A model generated the notes under the pieces. That model searched no databases. It saw only the letters and a program-made list of their open reading frames with translations, and was not told the DNA's origin. From Prevotellaceae bacterium UBA1720 (GTDB lineage: Bacteria; Bacteroidota; Bacteroidia; Bacteroidales; Bacteroidaceae), in NCBI GenBank assembly GCA_002317475.1, contig DCIS01000053.1:3135-26315 (forward strand): a stretch of DNA of 23,181 bases, given 5' to 3'. Below, one piece after another: positions 1-8,360 of this stretch. The first letter of the stretch is position 1. Each line of letters opens with the position of its first letter. Made by a program: the position numbers and the translations under genes.

Positions 1-870
1 ACTCGCACTAAATTCAGCGATGGTTCCATCCAACTCAACGAGGTATCAATCAAAGCCAAACGCAACGGTATGCGCCGATTTAGCGATCAGGAGCCTGCCT
101 TCTCTACTGATGCCTACGATGCTTACAACGTCTCCATGGATGCCGGTTTTAATGTAGACCCGGAATTTATTGTGAGAGGTTATGTGGGCGACATGGGACT
201 GGACGACCCATACCGTCTGGATGAAAACGGGAATCGAACCTCGGGCATCAACATCCGTTTCGGTCTAAATGTGGAGCGTCGCGCTCATGTACAAGGCATT
301 GACAGTGACTCCCTCAAGGTACTCGAGTCTATGGGTGGGCAGTATCCAATCGACACCTTGTACAACAAGCGTCACCTTTGGTCCATGGAGCGTGAGCTCT
401 CCCCAGGCGAGTTGCGCTATTATTTCAAGGTCGACGAATATAATGCAGCTACAGACGAACTTGACTTCGCAAAACTGGAGAAGTTCTTTATCTATACTGA
501 TTACATGCCTCGCTTTAGCGGTTCACGACGCTACCTGGGCAGTGATCTGCCCGATACCAAGTTGGCCATCTATCCCTTCATGGATGGTGGTCGTCGTATG
601 TTCTACCGTGACCGACGTTACATCATCCAAGGCTTCAATATCGCAGACGATTTCTATCATCCAAACTACAGCACACGCCCTTTACCTCAAGAAGGAGCCA
701 AGGATCGCCGTCGTACCCTCTACTGGAACCCCGATCTCAAGCTCGACGAGAACGGTCACGCCACAGTTTCTCTCTACAACTCTAATCGTAATGCTGCCAT
801 CAGCGTTTCTGCCGAAGGTATGACCGAAGACGGAGCCATACTCACTGGCACCAACCAGTCAAAGAAATAG
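1..870 (+). CDS. C-terminal part of a plug/macroglobulin-type envelope protein (5' end outside window)
   Basis: The reading frame is open from base 1 and ends at TAG 868-870, so only the last 289 residues are present. The internal ATG at 70 is not the start, because coding continues upstream of it as TRTKFSDGSIQLNEVSIKAK. The stretch LNEVSIKAK resembles the start of a TonB-dependent-receptor plug domain. The tail, with RTLYWNPDLKLDENGHATVS followed by SLYNSN and a final AEGMTEDGAIL, matches the beta-sandwich ending common in large Bacteroidota proteins that combine a macroglobulin (MG2)-like or carboxypeptidase-regulatory region with a plug domain. Such proteins are thought to be envelope-anchored; the substrate is unknown. 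The N-terminal signal and the main domains lie outside the window, so the precise family is an inference. Confidence 0.7.
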   Translation, partial: TRTKFSDGSIQLNEVSIKAKRNGMRRFSDQEPAFSTDAYDAYNVSMDAGFNVDPEFIVRGYVGDMGLDDPYRLDENGNRTSGINIRFGLNVERRAHVQGIDSDSLKVLESMGGQYPIDTLYNKRHLWSMERELSPGELRYYFKVDEYNAATDELDFAKLEKFFIYTDYMPRFSGSRRYLGSDLPDTKLAIYPFMDGGRRMFYRDRRYIIQGFNIADDFYHPNYSTRPLPQEGAKDRRRTLYWNPDLKLDENGHATVSLYNSNRNAAISVSAEGMTEDGAILTGTNQSKK

Positions 871-914
871 TATAGAAGGACTCACCATCTAGTCTTGATT
901 GGACATTGGAATGC

Positions 915-950
915 AAAAACATCGAGGTTCAGAGCCCCGATGTTTTGTAT
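915..950 (+). terminator. Intrinsic terminator, probably bidirectional
   Basis: A 12-bp stem (916-927 with 935-946, one A-C mismatch) with a 7-nt loop TTCAGAG. It is A-rich on its left and has TTTTG on its right, so it can act on the plus-strand gene ending at 870. Read on the minus strand it is followed by a run of five T and could also back up the waaA terminator. Confidence 0.75.
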
Positions 951-976
951 ATGAAAATCTGCGATCAGAACGCAGA
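951..976 (-). terminator. Short terminator hairpin downstream of waaA
   Basis: TCTGCG (958-963) pairs with CGCAGA (971-976) around a 7-nt loop. On the minus strand the stem is followed directly by TTTTC. It lies 20 nt past the waaA stop codon and in tandem with the larger hairpin at 915-950. Confidence 0.5.
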
Positions 977-995
977 ACAATGATTTAAACCAACG

Positions 996-2219
996 TTAGT
1001 TCTTACCCTCCAAGTACTGCCATATAGCATCGCAGGCTCCAGCGTTATGGCGTATATAATCACCACTAATCTGGCCACATCGAGCAAGGAATGTAGGGTC
1101 AGAGGAGAAGCGGTCCATAAGACCATCAAAAGAGGATGCATCATGTACCTCGAAGCATCCACCCAAACGGAGAAGATCCTGAGCCTCTTGGAACTTTTTA
1201 TTGTTTGGTCCAAAGAGAACTGGGATTCCATAGACTGCTGCCTCAGGAACATTATGTATACCTACGCCAAAGCCTCCACCGACGTATGCCACCTCCCCAT
1301 AACGGTAGATACTGCTGAGCAAACCAAAACAATCGACGATAAGACAATCAGCCTTTGTAATGGTCTCTGTCGTGGCCTGGGAGAGACGTAGGACAGAACG
1401 CTGCAGTTTTCCCTCAATCTCGCGCAGATGCCACTCGTCAATAACATGGGGGGCGAGTACGAGTTTCATCTCGGGATGACGGTTAAAATAAGGGATAATG
1501 ATATCCTCATCGGGAGTCCAACTACTACCAGCTACAAGAAGGGGGCTGCCATTCTTGAAACGCTCGACAGCAGGGAGGTTCTTGGCCTGACGGTTGATGT
1601 CGATGACACGATCGAAACGAGTGTCTCCGGTAAGGGTAACGTTGGTATAACCGATACCTTTAAGCAGAGACTGACTCTCCATATTCTGTACAAAGAAATG
1701 GGTGACATGACGCAAGACATGACGCAAGGGGAAACCCCACCAATGGAAGAAACTTTGACTGGGACGGAAGATTGCACTGACCATATAAATGGGAATGTGA
1801 AGCATGTGGCATGCCTGAAAGAAATTGGCCCAATACTCATACTTGATGAAGAAGGCCATCTCGGGGCGCACCAAACGCATGAAACTCATCACATTGCCCG
1901 GCGTGTCAAAGGGTAGATAACAGATGATATCAGCACCAGCATAATTCTTGCGCACCTCGTATCCCGAAGGGGAGAAGAAGGTGAGTAGGATCTTATATTC
2001 TGGGTGCTCGCGACGGAAACGCTCCATCAAAGGGCGTCCTTGCTCAAACTCACCCAACGAAGCAGCATGGAACCACACATAACGAGCGCTCTTATCTACC
2101 TCGCGGTGCAGAATACGGAATGTATTAATGTGCCCCTTGACCATCAGCCTCACCTTTTTATTAAAAGGATAGGCTAAGAGGATACCCAGCACATAAATAT
2201 AAATACCTATGCTGTACAT
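996..2219 (-). CDS. waaA: 3-deoxy-D-manno-octulosonic acid (Kdo) transferase
   Basis: A 407-residue GT-B glycosyltransferase that adds Kdo from CMP-Kdo to lipid IVA at the inner face of the cytoplasmic membrane. The N-terminus has one hydrophobic anchor (about residues 3-18). HAASLGE follows at 51-57; Glu57 corresponds to the catalytic base of the family. IKYEYW is present, and the C-terminal Rossmann half carries VAGSSWTPDED, APHVIDEWHL, YVGGGFGVGIHNVPEAAVYG and the FGPNNKKF loop that bind the nucleotide sugar. The length matches the family norm of about 400-430. The ATG at 2217-2219 shares one base with the gltX stop codon (TAATG), so the two genes are almost certainly cotranscribed and translationally coupled. 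Whether one or two Kdo residues are added cannot be read from the sequence. Confidence 0.95.
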   Translation of the reverse strand: MYSIGIYIYVLGILLAYPFNKKVRLMVKGHINTFRILHREVDKSARYVWFHAASLGEFEQGRPLMERFRREHPEYKILLTFFSPSGYEVRKNYAGADIICYLPFDTPGNVMSFMRLVRPEMAFFIKYEYWANFFQACHMLHIPIYMVSAIFRPSQSFFHWWGFPLRHVLRHVTHFFVQNMESQSLLKGIGYTNVTLTGDTRFDRVIDINRQAKNLPAVERFKNGSPLLVAGSSWTPDEDIIIPYFNRHPEMKLVLAPHVIDEWHLREIEGKLQRSVLRLSQATTETITKADCLIVDCFGLLSSIYRYGEVAYVGGGFGVGIHNVPEAAVYGIPVLFGPNNKKFQEAQDLLRLGGCFEVHDASSFDGLMDRFSSDPTFLARCGQISGDYIRHNAGACDAIWQYLEGKN

Positions 2220-3781
2220 TACCCTAAATTAGCGATGGCAAACTGCATACGGTTGAGGGTCTCCTCCTTGCCCAGGAAGGCAGCCAACTCATACATATCA
2301 GGACCTTGACCAGCGCCAACGAGACATACTCGCCAAGCATTCCAGGGACGAAGTTCGTTCTGCTCTACCCAAGGATCAATCTCTGCCTTCAGACCCTCAG
2401 CAGTAAAGTCTGCCACCTGAGCAAGTCGTTCGGCAAAGTTACGCATCTCGTTTGCGGTATCTTCCTTCCAATTCTTCTTGATAAACTTATCCTCGCGGTC
2501 AAATTCGGCAGGAGCGACAAAGAAGAACTTGGTTAGTGGCCAAAGATCACTGGCAAAACTGATATTGCGCTTCTTTTTGTTGCCCTGACCATCCACATAC
2601 TCGATAACCTTGGTCTTCATCATACGAACAACCTCAGTCATTTGTGCAGTTGTGGCATCAATGCCCTGCTCTGACAACACCTTGCCAAAGGCAGGAGCCC
2701 AAGCCTCGTCAGGTTGTTGCAGAAGGTACTGATGGTTGAACCATGCAGCCTTGACATAGTCGAACTTAGCACCATTCTTGGAACACTTGCCAAGATCGAA
2801 ATACTGCACCAATTCCTCAAGGCTCATCATCTCATCATGTGCCTCACCGGGATTCCAACCAAGGAGAGCCAGGAAGTTGACTACTGCCTGAGGCAGGTAG
2901 CCCTTCTCACGGTAACCACTACTGATTTCACCACTCTTAGGATCATGCCACTCAAGAGGGAATACGGGGAAACCTAGTTTGTCACCATCACGCTTGCTGA
3001 GCTTGCCATTGCCAATAGGTTTGAGCAGGAGGGGCAAGTGTGCAAAGCGGGGCATAGTGTCGGCCCACTCAAATGCCTCATAGAGGAGGACATGCAAAGG
3101 GGCACTGGGCAGCCACTCCTCACCACGGATAACATGCGTAACCTCCATCAGGTGGTCATCTACAATATTGGCAAGGTGATAAGTAGGCAGTTCGTCAGCA
3201 CTTTTGTAAAGTACCTTGTCATCAAGGACATTGCTATTGATAGTTACTTTCCCACGAATGAGGTCGTCAACAACAACATCACGTCCGGGCTCTATCTTAA
3301 AACGAACAACATACTGCTGACCCTCTGCGATCAACGCATCAACCTCCTCCTGACTCAATGTCAGAGAGTTGCGCATCTGAAGACGTGTAGAGGCATCATA
3401 CTGGAAGTTCTCGATAGTAGCACGCTTGGCATCAAGTTCCTCGGGAGTATCAAAAGCAATATAGGCACGACCAGCATCAAGTAAGACTTGGACATACTTC
3501 TTGTAAATATCGCGACGCTCACTCTGACGGTAAGGACCGTGATTACCACCAAAGCTGACACCCTCGTCAAACTGGATACCAAGCCATTTGAAAGACTCGA
3601 TGATGTATTCCTCTGCTCCGGGAACAAAACGAGTTGAATCGGTATCCTCGATACGGAAGATGAGATCACCGCCATGCTGACGAGCAAAGAGGTAGTTATA
3701 GAGAGCTGTGCGCACACCTCCAATATGCAGAGGTCCAGTGGGACTGGGCGCAAAACGAACACGTACTTTTCTTTCTGTCAT
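2219..3781 (-). CDS. gltX: Glutamyl-tRNA synthetase
   Basis: A 520-residue class I aminoacyl-tRNA synthetase that charges tRNA-Glu in the cytoplasm. The HIGH signature appears as HIGG at residues 19-22 within RFAPSPTGPLHIGG, and the KMSKS-type loop as KLSKRDG starting at residue 260. The catalytic core (YHLANIVDDHLMEVTHVIRG, then EWLPSAPLHVLLYEAF) is typical of bacterial GluRS, and the alpha-helical anticodon-binding region follows to the end. The length is typical for Bacteroidota. It is the first gene of a two-gene unit with waaA; pairing of gltX and waaA is not functionally required, so the coupling is probably positional. Whether it is discriminating or also charges tRNA-Gln cannot be decided here; gatCAB is not in the window. 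Confidence 0.97.
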   Translation of the reverse strand: MTERKVRVRFAPSPTGPLHIGGVRTALYNYLFARQHGGDLIFRIEDTDSTRFVPGAEEYIIESFKWLGIQFDEGVSFGGNHGPYRQSERRDIYKKYVQVLLDAGRAYIAFDTPEELDAKRATIENFQYDASTRLQMRNSLTLSQEEVDALIAEGQQYVVRFKIEPGRDVVVDDLIRGKVTINSNVLDDKVLYKSADELPTYHLANIVDDHLMEVTHVIRGEEWLPSAPLHVLLYEAFEWADTMPRFAHLPLLLKPIGNGKLSKRDGDKLGFPVFPLEWHDPKSGEISSGYREKGYLPQAVVNFLALLGWNPGEAHDEMMSLEELVQYFDLGKCSKNGAKFDYVKAAWFNHQYLLQQPDEAWAPAFGKVLSEQGIDATTAQMTEVVRMMKTKVIEYVDGQGNKKKRNISFASDLWPLTKFFFVAPAEFDREDKFIKKNWKEDTANEMRNFAERLAQVADFTAEGLKAEIDPWVEQNELRPWNAWRVCLVGAGQGPDMYELAAFLGKEETLNRMQFAIANLG

Positions 3782-3804
3782 AATCAGTTTTTATTTATTT
3801 TTTG

Positions 3805-3812
3805 CAAATTTA
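3805..3812 (-). promoter_or_regulatory. -7 box of the gltX promoter
   Basis: On the minus strand the sequence is TAAATTTG, a perfect TAnnTTTG Bacteroidota -7 box, 23 nt before the gltX start codon. No clear -33 TTTG is seen at the expected distance, so only the -7 half is supported. Confidence 0.5.
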
Positions 3813-3820
3813 CGACATTT

Positions 3821-3854
3821 TTTGATAAGGTACGACATATTTTTCGTATTTTCG
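3821..3854 (+). promoter_or_regulatory. Weak candidate promoter for the 7TM-HD gene
   Basis: TTTG at 3821-3824 and TATTTTCG at 3847-3854 (one mismatch to TAnnTTTG) are separated by 22 nt, slightly long for the class. The site would give a leader of about 55 nt to the ATG at 3916. It is divergent from the gltX promoter in the same 134-bp gap. Confidence 0.35.
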
Positions 3855-3915
3855 CATCAAATTAGCATAAGGCTAACCATTTTCAATTCTCAACTCTCAA
3901 TTCATAATTCGATAA

Positions 3916-6018
3916 ATGAGCAGATACAACCATCCACATACTCTCAAAAAATCAACCATCGCCCTACACTTCTTGGGTGGACTGGTAGCAGTGGTTTTGC
4001 TGTGCATACTATGCCCTCATGAGGCCAGCACAAAACTAGACTACCACCCAGGCGAACCCTGGGACGAAAACGCCTTGATTGCAAAAGACAGTTTTGACGT
4101 ATACAAAAGCGAAGCCCAATATCAGAAAGAACTGGATAGTCTGAAAGCGATCTATGAACCTTACTACAACCTGCAGCGCGAGGTCGCAAGAGAAGTGGTA
4201 GGACAATTCCGTCGAGAACTAGACTCGCTGACACAAGGCGAGCCTGCCAAGCGCGCCATCGTAAACATGGCGGTGAAAGACCTAGAAGCACACTACGAGA
4301 GTGGTATTGTAAGAAACGATGATTACGACACACTGAAGGCAAACAGGACTACCTTCCTACATCGGTACAGCCACCCTACGGACACCATCATGACCGTAGA
4401 CCAGATCTATTCCATACGTACCACCCTGGAGGACATCATGGCTCACTCGGACAATGTGCGCAGCATCTTGCAACGAAGCAGAATCAGCCAATACATCCAG
4501 CCCAACCTGACCTACAACCACGAACTCTCTGAATACCAAAAGGCCGAGACGAACAAGTTCGCAACCATCTTCAAAGGTCGTGTAATGGTGGGTGAGAAGA
4601 TTGTGGATCGCGGGCAGATTGTGACACAAGACATTTACGACAAATTGCAATCCTACGAGAGGTATGAAAAACAAAACGGACGAACCGATAACGAACGATT
4701 AAGTCAGATAAGCGGCAACGCCCTTTATATCATATTGATATTATTGGGCCTATACCTCTTCTTAGTGCAGTTCCGCAGCGACTACCAACACACCAAGAAG
4801 TACTTGTTGCTCCTCTATATGCAGGTACTGTTGTTCCCGACTTTGTGCTATGCCTTGGCAAATGCCGAGTTGCTCAGTATCTATGTCGTACCCTACTGCA
4901 TGGCACCTATTTTCGTACGTGTTTTTATGGATTCGCGCACGGCGTTCGTCACACACCTGTCTATCATCCTGCTATGTGCATTGGCCACAAATCATCCCTT
5001 TGAATTCACGACCACTCAGTTGTTGGCGGGAATGGCCGCCATCTATAGCCTAAAGCAATTGCAACAACGTAGCGAACTGTTCACTTCCGTGCTGATCGTG
5101 ACCGGCGTGTCACTGTTGGTCAACCTCTGCATGGACCTGACCCGAATGAATTTCTTCAGCAATTACGGCGTGGACGGAAAAACCTATATCTATATCTTGG
5201 TGAATGGACTTCTGTTGCTCATCTCCTACCTGTTGCTCTTCCCCATCGAAAAGGTCTTTGGTTTCACCTCAATGGTGACCTTAGTTGAGATGTCGAACAT
5301 CAACCACCCCTTGCTACGCAGACTATCCGAGGAGGCACCTGGTACATTCCAGCACTCCATGCAGGTGGCGAACCTTGCTGCCGCTGTGGCCAACAATCTT
5401 GGAGCCAAGAGTCAATTGGTGAGAACAGGTGCACTATACCATGATATCGGTAAAATGAAAGATCCCATCTACTTTACCGAAAACCAGACGGGGTACAATC
5501 CCCATGAAAACCAGTCGTTTGAGGACAGTGCACAAATCATCATCCAACATGTAAGATATGGATTGGAACTGGCAGACAAGTACAACCTGCCACCAGATAT
5601 CAAGGAACTGATAGCAACACACCATGGACGTAGCAAGACGAAGTTCTTCTACGTATCTTATCGTAATGCCCATCCCGACAGTGCCATCAATGAGGAGATC
5701 TTCACCTATCCCGGTCCTAATCCCACAACCATTGAGCATGCCATCCTGATGATGGCTGATGCCGTTGAGGCAGCATCACGAAGCCTGAGCGAATACACCG
5801 AGGAAAGTATCAGCAACCTCGTTGAACGTATCATTGACTCGCAGCTACAAGAGGGTTATTTCCGCGAATGCGACATCACCTTTGCCAACATAGATACCGC
5901 AAAAGAAACATTCAAGGAGAAACTGAAGAGTATTTATCATACTCGAATCACCTATCCCGAACTGTCAAAAGAAGCCAAAGAGGCAGAGGAAATAGCAAGT
6001 CAAGAAGTCGACGAGTGA
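3916..6018 (+). CDS. 7TM-HD membrane phosphodiesterase, PgpH type (probable c-di-AMP hydrolase)
   Basis: A 700-residue protein of the 7TMR-HD family. Order: one N-terminal membrane segment (about 15-33), a large extracytoplasmic domain (about 35-265, beginning with the family-typical GEPWDENALIAKDSFDVYKS), seven membrane segments (about 268-447), and a cytoplasmic HD domain (about 470-640). All seven metal ligands expected from Listeria PgpH are visible: His480, His509-Asp510 (YHDIGKMKD), His545, His569-His570 (THHG) and Asp615. PgpH homologues hydrolyse the second messenger c-di-AMP to pApA; that activity is inferred here from family and intact ligands. The ectodomain presumably senses an envelope signal. 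The start at 3916 is supported by the membrane segment lying directly after it. Its stop codon abuts the priA stop codon on the other strand with no gap. Confidence 0.88.
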   Translation: MSRYNHPHTLKKSTIALHFLGGLVAVVLLCILCPHEASTKLDYHPGEPWDENALIAKDSFDVYKSEAQYQKELDSLKAIYEPYYNLQREVAREVVGQFRRELDSLTQGEPAKRAIVNMAVKDLEAHYESGIVRNDDYDTLKANRTTFLHRYSHPTDTIMTVDQIYSIRTTLEDIMAHSDNVRSILQRSRISQYIQPNLTYNHELSEYQKAETNKFATIFKGRVMVGEKIVDRGQIVTQDIYDKLQSYERYEKQNGRTDNERLSQISGNALYIILILLGLYLFLVQFRSDYQHTKKYLLLLYMQVLLFPTLCYALANAELLSIYVVPYCMAPIFVRVFMDSRTAFVTHLSIILLCALATNHPFEFTTTQLLAGMAAIYSLKQLQQRSELFTSVLIVTGVSLLVNLCMDLTRMNFFSNYGVDGKTYIYILVNGLLLLISYLLLFPIEKVFGFTSMVTLVEMSNINHPLLRRLSEEAPGTFQHSMQVANLAAAVANNLGAKSQLVRTGALYHDIGKMKDPIYFTENQTGYNPHENQSFEDSAQIIIQHVRYGLELADKYNLPPDIKELIATHHGRSKTKFFYVSYRNAHPDSAINEEIFTYPGPNPTTIEHAILMMADAVEAASRSLSEYTEESISNLVERIIDSQLQEGYFRECDITFANIDTAKETFKEKLKSIYHTRITYPELSKEAKEAEEIASQEVDE

Positions 6019-8310
6019 CTACAATGGGTCCACATCGTAATAAATAGTAGCAGACTTGTAGTCACCAAGGCTCTGGAAATAATCGGATATCTGACGCAAA
6101 CGCGAGCGTACCTCGGGTAAGGAGGCATTCAGTTCCACTTTGAGCACGATCTTACGGATATACAATAACTGCACACGTCCTACAGGAGGTGTCTCTGGTC
6201 CCAGCACCCTATCCCCAAATATCTTACGCATCAGCGTGGCATAGTCCACGGACAGACGATGTACTACGTCTTCGTGGCGATGCTTCATATAGACATAGAT
6301 TAGACGGCAGATAGGAGGATAGTGAAAGGCCGTACGCTCCTCTATTGTCTCTTGATAGAGCGATGCATAGTCGTTGCGCACCACCTGTCCTATCACAGGG
6401 AGGTCTGGCACCTTGGTCTGTAAAACCACAGCACCCTGCTTGTTTCGTCTACCCGCACGCCCTGCCACCTGAGACATCATCTGGAAGGCATGCTCATAGC
6501 TGCGGAAATCGGGTTGGTTAAGCATCGTGTCAGCATCTAGAATACCCACCACGCTGACATTGCCGAAATCCAATCCTTTGGTAACCATCTGCGTACCAAC
6601 CAAGATCTGCGTACTACCTTTCTGGAAGTCCGATATGATCTTCTCATAGGCAGTACGACTGCGAGTGGTATCAAGGTCCATTCGGGCCACCTTTGCTTCT
6701 GGGAAGATGGCTTGAATATAATCCTCGACACGCTCTGTCCCGTACCCTTGACTGAGGAGGTCACGCCCGTTACAAGCTGGACACTGCTGAGGGATGGGAC
6801 TATGATAACCGCAGTAATGGCAAGTCATTAGTCCCTGTCCACGATGATTGGTGAGACTGACATCACAATTAGGACAACGGGGCACCCAACCACAGTCATG
6901 GCACTCCACGGTAGGAGCATACCCTCTACGGTTCTGGAACAAGATGACTTGTTCACCTTGTTGGAGGGCTTCCTGCATCTTACGGAGCAGGACACTGGTG
7001 AAAGGACCGTTTATCATCTTCTTTCGACGCTCTTCAGCTATATTCACCACCTCTATGTCGGGCAGAAGAACCTGTTGGTAACGCTCCGTGAGTTGCACCA
7101 AGGCATATTTACCCATCTTATAATTATAATAGGTATCCATGGAGGGAGTGGCCGTTCCTAGCAAGGTCTTGGCATTCATCATACGTGCCAGTACGAGGGC
7201 AGCATTGCGAGCATGGTATCGGGGAGCGGGGTCCTGCTGTTTGAAACTATTCTCGTGCTCTTCGTCTACTATTACCAGACCCAGATTCTTGTAGGGGAGG
7301 AACACGCTGGAGCGCACACCGACAATGATGTCATAGGGTTCATCGGACAACTGCTTCTGCCACACCTCCACTCTTTCGGCATCGCTGTACTTGGAATGAT
7401 AGACTCCAAGGCGATTGCCAAACACACGTTTCAGTCGGTCTACCAACTGGGTGGTAAGGACAATTTCAGGAAGTAGGTATAGTACTTGCTTGCCAGACTT
7501 GATGACCTCATTGATCAGGTGAATGTAGACCTCCGTTTTACCACTTGAGGTGACACCATGAAGCAGGCAGACATCGTACTTTAGCCATGACTGCTGTATC
7601 TGTACAAAAGCCTGTTGTTGGTGCTCGCTCAAAGGACGTAGCACCATCTCGGTAGGTATTCCTCCCTGAGGCAGACGTCCAACTTGATGCTCATAAGTCT
7701 CCAGGAAACCTTTCTCAACAAGGGCAGAAAAGACTGTAGCATTAGCCGATGACTCATCTAAGAGGTCTGCTTTGCCGACCTCTACAATCAGTTGGGGATT
7801 AGACAGACGAATGGCAGCTTTCACACCACTCATTGTCACATAGACATCCCACAATTGCAATTGTTTGGCAGAACGTCCACGCTGTAATTGCATACGGATC
7901 TCCTCCAGACGCTCCAGGGTGCAGTCCCTATCCTTCAGTCTGACACATGTCGTGGTTCGCGGCTTGTAGGTCTTCTTTTCATCTTCCTCCTTCAGACCAC
8001 TTGGCAGGGCTGCCTTATAGACCTCACCCATGGTGCAAAGATAGTAATCGGCTATCCATTGCCAAAGTTTCAGCTGCTGAGGGAGGACAATGGGCTCGGC
8101 ATCTAAAAGTTCAAGGGCATCCTTTACCACACACCCTTCAGGTTTTTCCTGGTGAATGCGCGAAACGATGCCCGAGTATTTCTTGCTCTTGCCAAAAGGT
8201 ACAGTGAGACGGCATCCCACTCTAACCAGATTGTCAAAGGATTGAGGCAAGGAATAGGTAAATGTGGTGCCTAAAGGTATAGGAAGAATGACGTCTGCAA
8301 AGAGACTCAT
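6019..8310 (-). CDS. priA: Primosomal protein N' (replication restart helicase PriA)
   Basis: A 763-residue superfamily 2 3'-to-5' DNA helicase that recognises stalled forks and reloads the replicative helicase. The N-terminal 3'-DNA-binding and winged-helix region spans about 1-220. Helicase motif I is GVTSSGKT (252-259), motif II is DEEH (349-352), and GTATPS follows at 385-390. Two CxxC pairs plus two more form the zinc-binding insertion (Cys470, 473, 479, 482, 497, 500, 510, 513, all eight present). The C-terminal helicase lobe contains GTQMVTKGLDF and QVAGRAGRR. The length fits the family, usually 730-830. It starts 50 bp after the gldN stop codon on the same strand, and no terminator is evident in that gap, so it may be expressed as the last gene of the T9SS unit. 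Confidence 0.96.
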   Translation of the reverse strand: MSLFADVILPIPLGTTFTYSLPQSFDNLVRVGCRLTVPFGKSKKYSGIVSRIHQEKPEGCVVKDALELLDAEPIVLPQQLKLWQWIADYYLCTMGEVYKAALPSGLKEEDEKKTYKPRTTTCVRLKDRDCTLERLEEIRMQLQRGRSAKQLQLWDVYVTMSGVKAAIRLSNPQLIVEVGKADLLDESSANATVFSALVEKGFLETYEHQVGRLPQGGIPTEMVLRPLSEHQQQAFVQIQQSWLKYDVCLLHGVTSSGKTEVYIHLINEVIKSGKQVLYLLPEIVLTTQLVDRLKRVFGNRLGVYHSKYSDAERVEVWQKQLSDEPYDIIVGVRSSVFLPYKNLGLVIVDEEHENSFKQQDPAPRYHARNAALVLARMMNAKTLLGTATPSMDTYYNYKMGKYALVQLTERYQQVLLPDIEVVNIAEERRKKMINGPFTSVLLRKMQEALQQGEQVILFQNRRGYAPTVECHDCGWVPRCPNCDVSLTNHRGQGLMTCHYCGYHSPIPQQCPACNGRDLLSQGYGTERVEDYIQAIFPEAKVARMDLDTTRSRTAYEKIISDFQKGSTQILVGTQMVTKGLDFGNVSVVGILDADTMLNQPDFRSYEHAFQMMSQVAGRAGRRNKQGAVVLQTKVPDLPVIGQVVRNDYASLYQETIEERTAFHYPPICRLIYVYMKHRHEDVVHRLSVDYATLMRKIFGDRVLGPETPPVGRVQLLYIRKIVLKVELNASLPEVRSRLRQISDYFQSLGDYKSATIYYDVDPL

Positions 8311-8360
8311 ATACAGGTAATCACAATGTAAACCAAAATTGGTATGAATTTCAACCGTTA

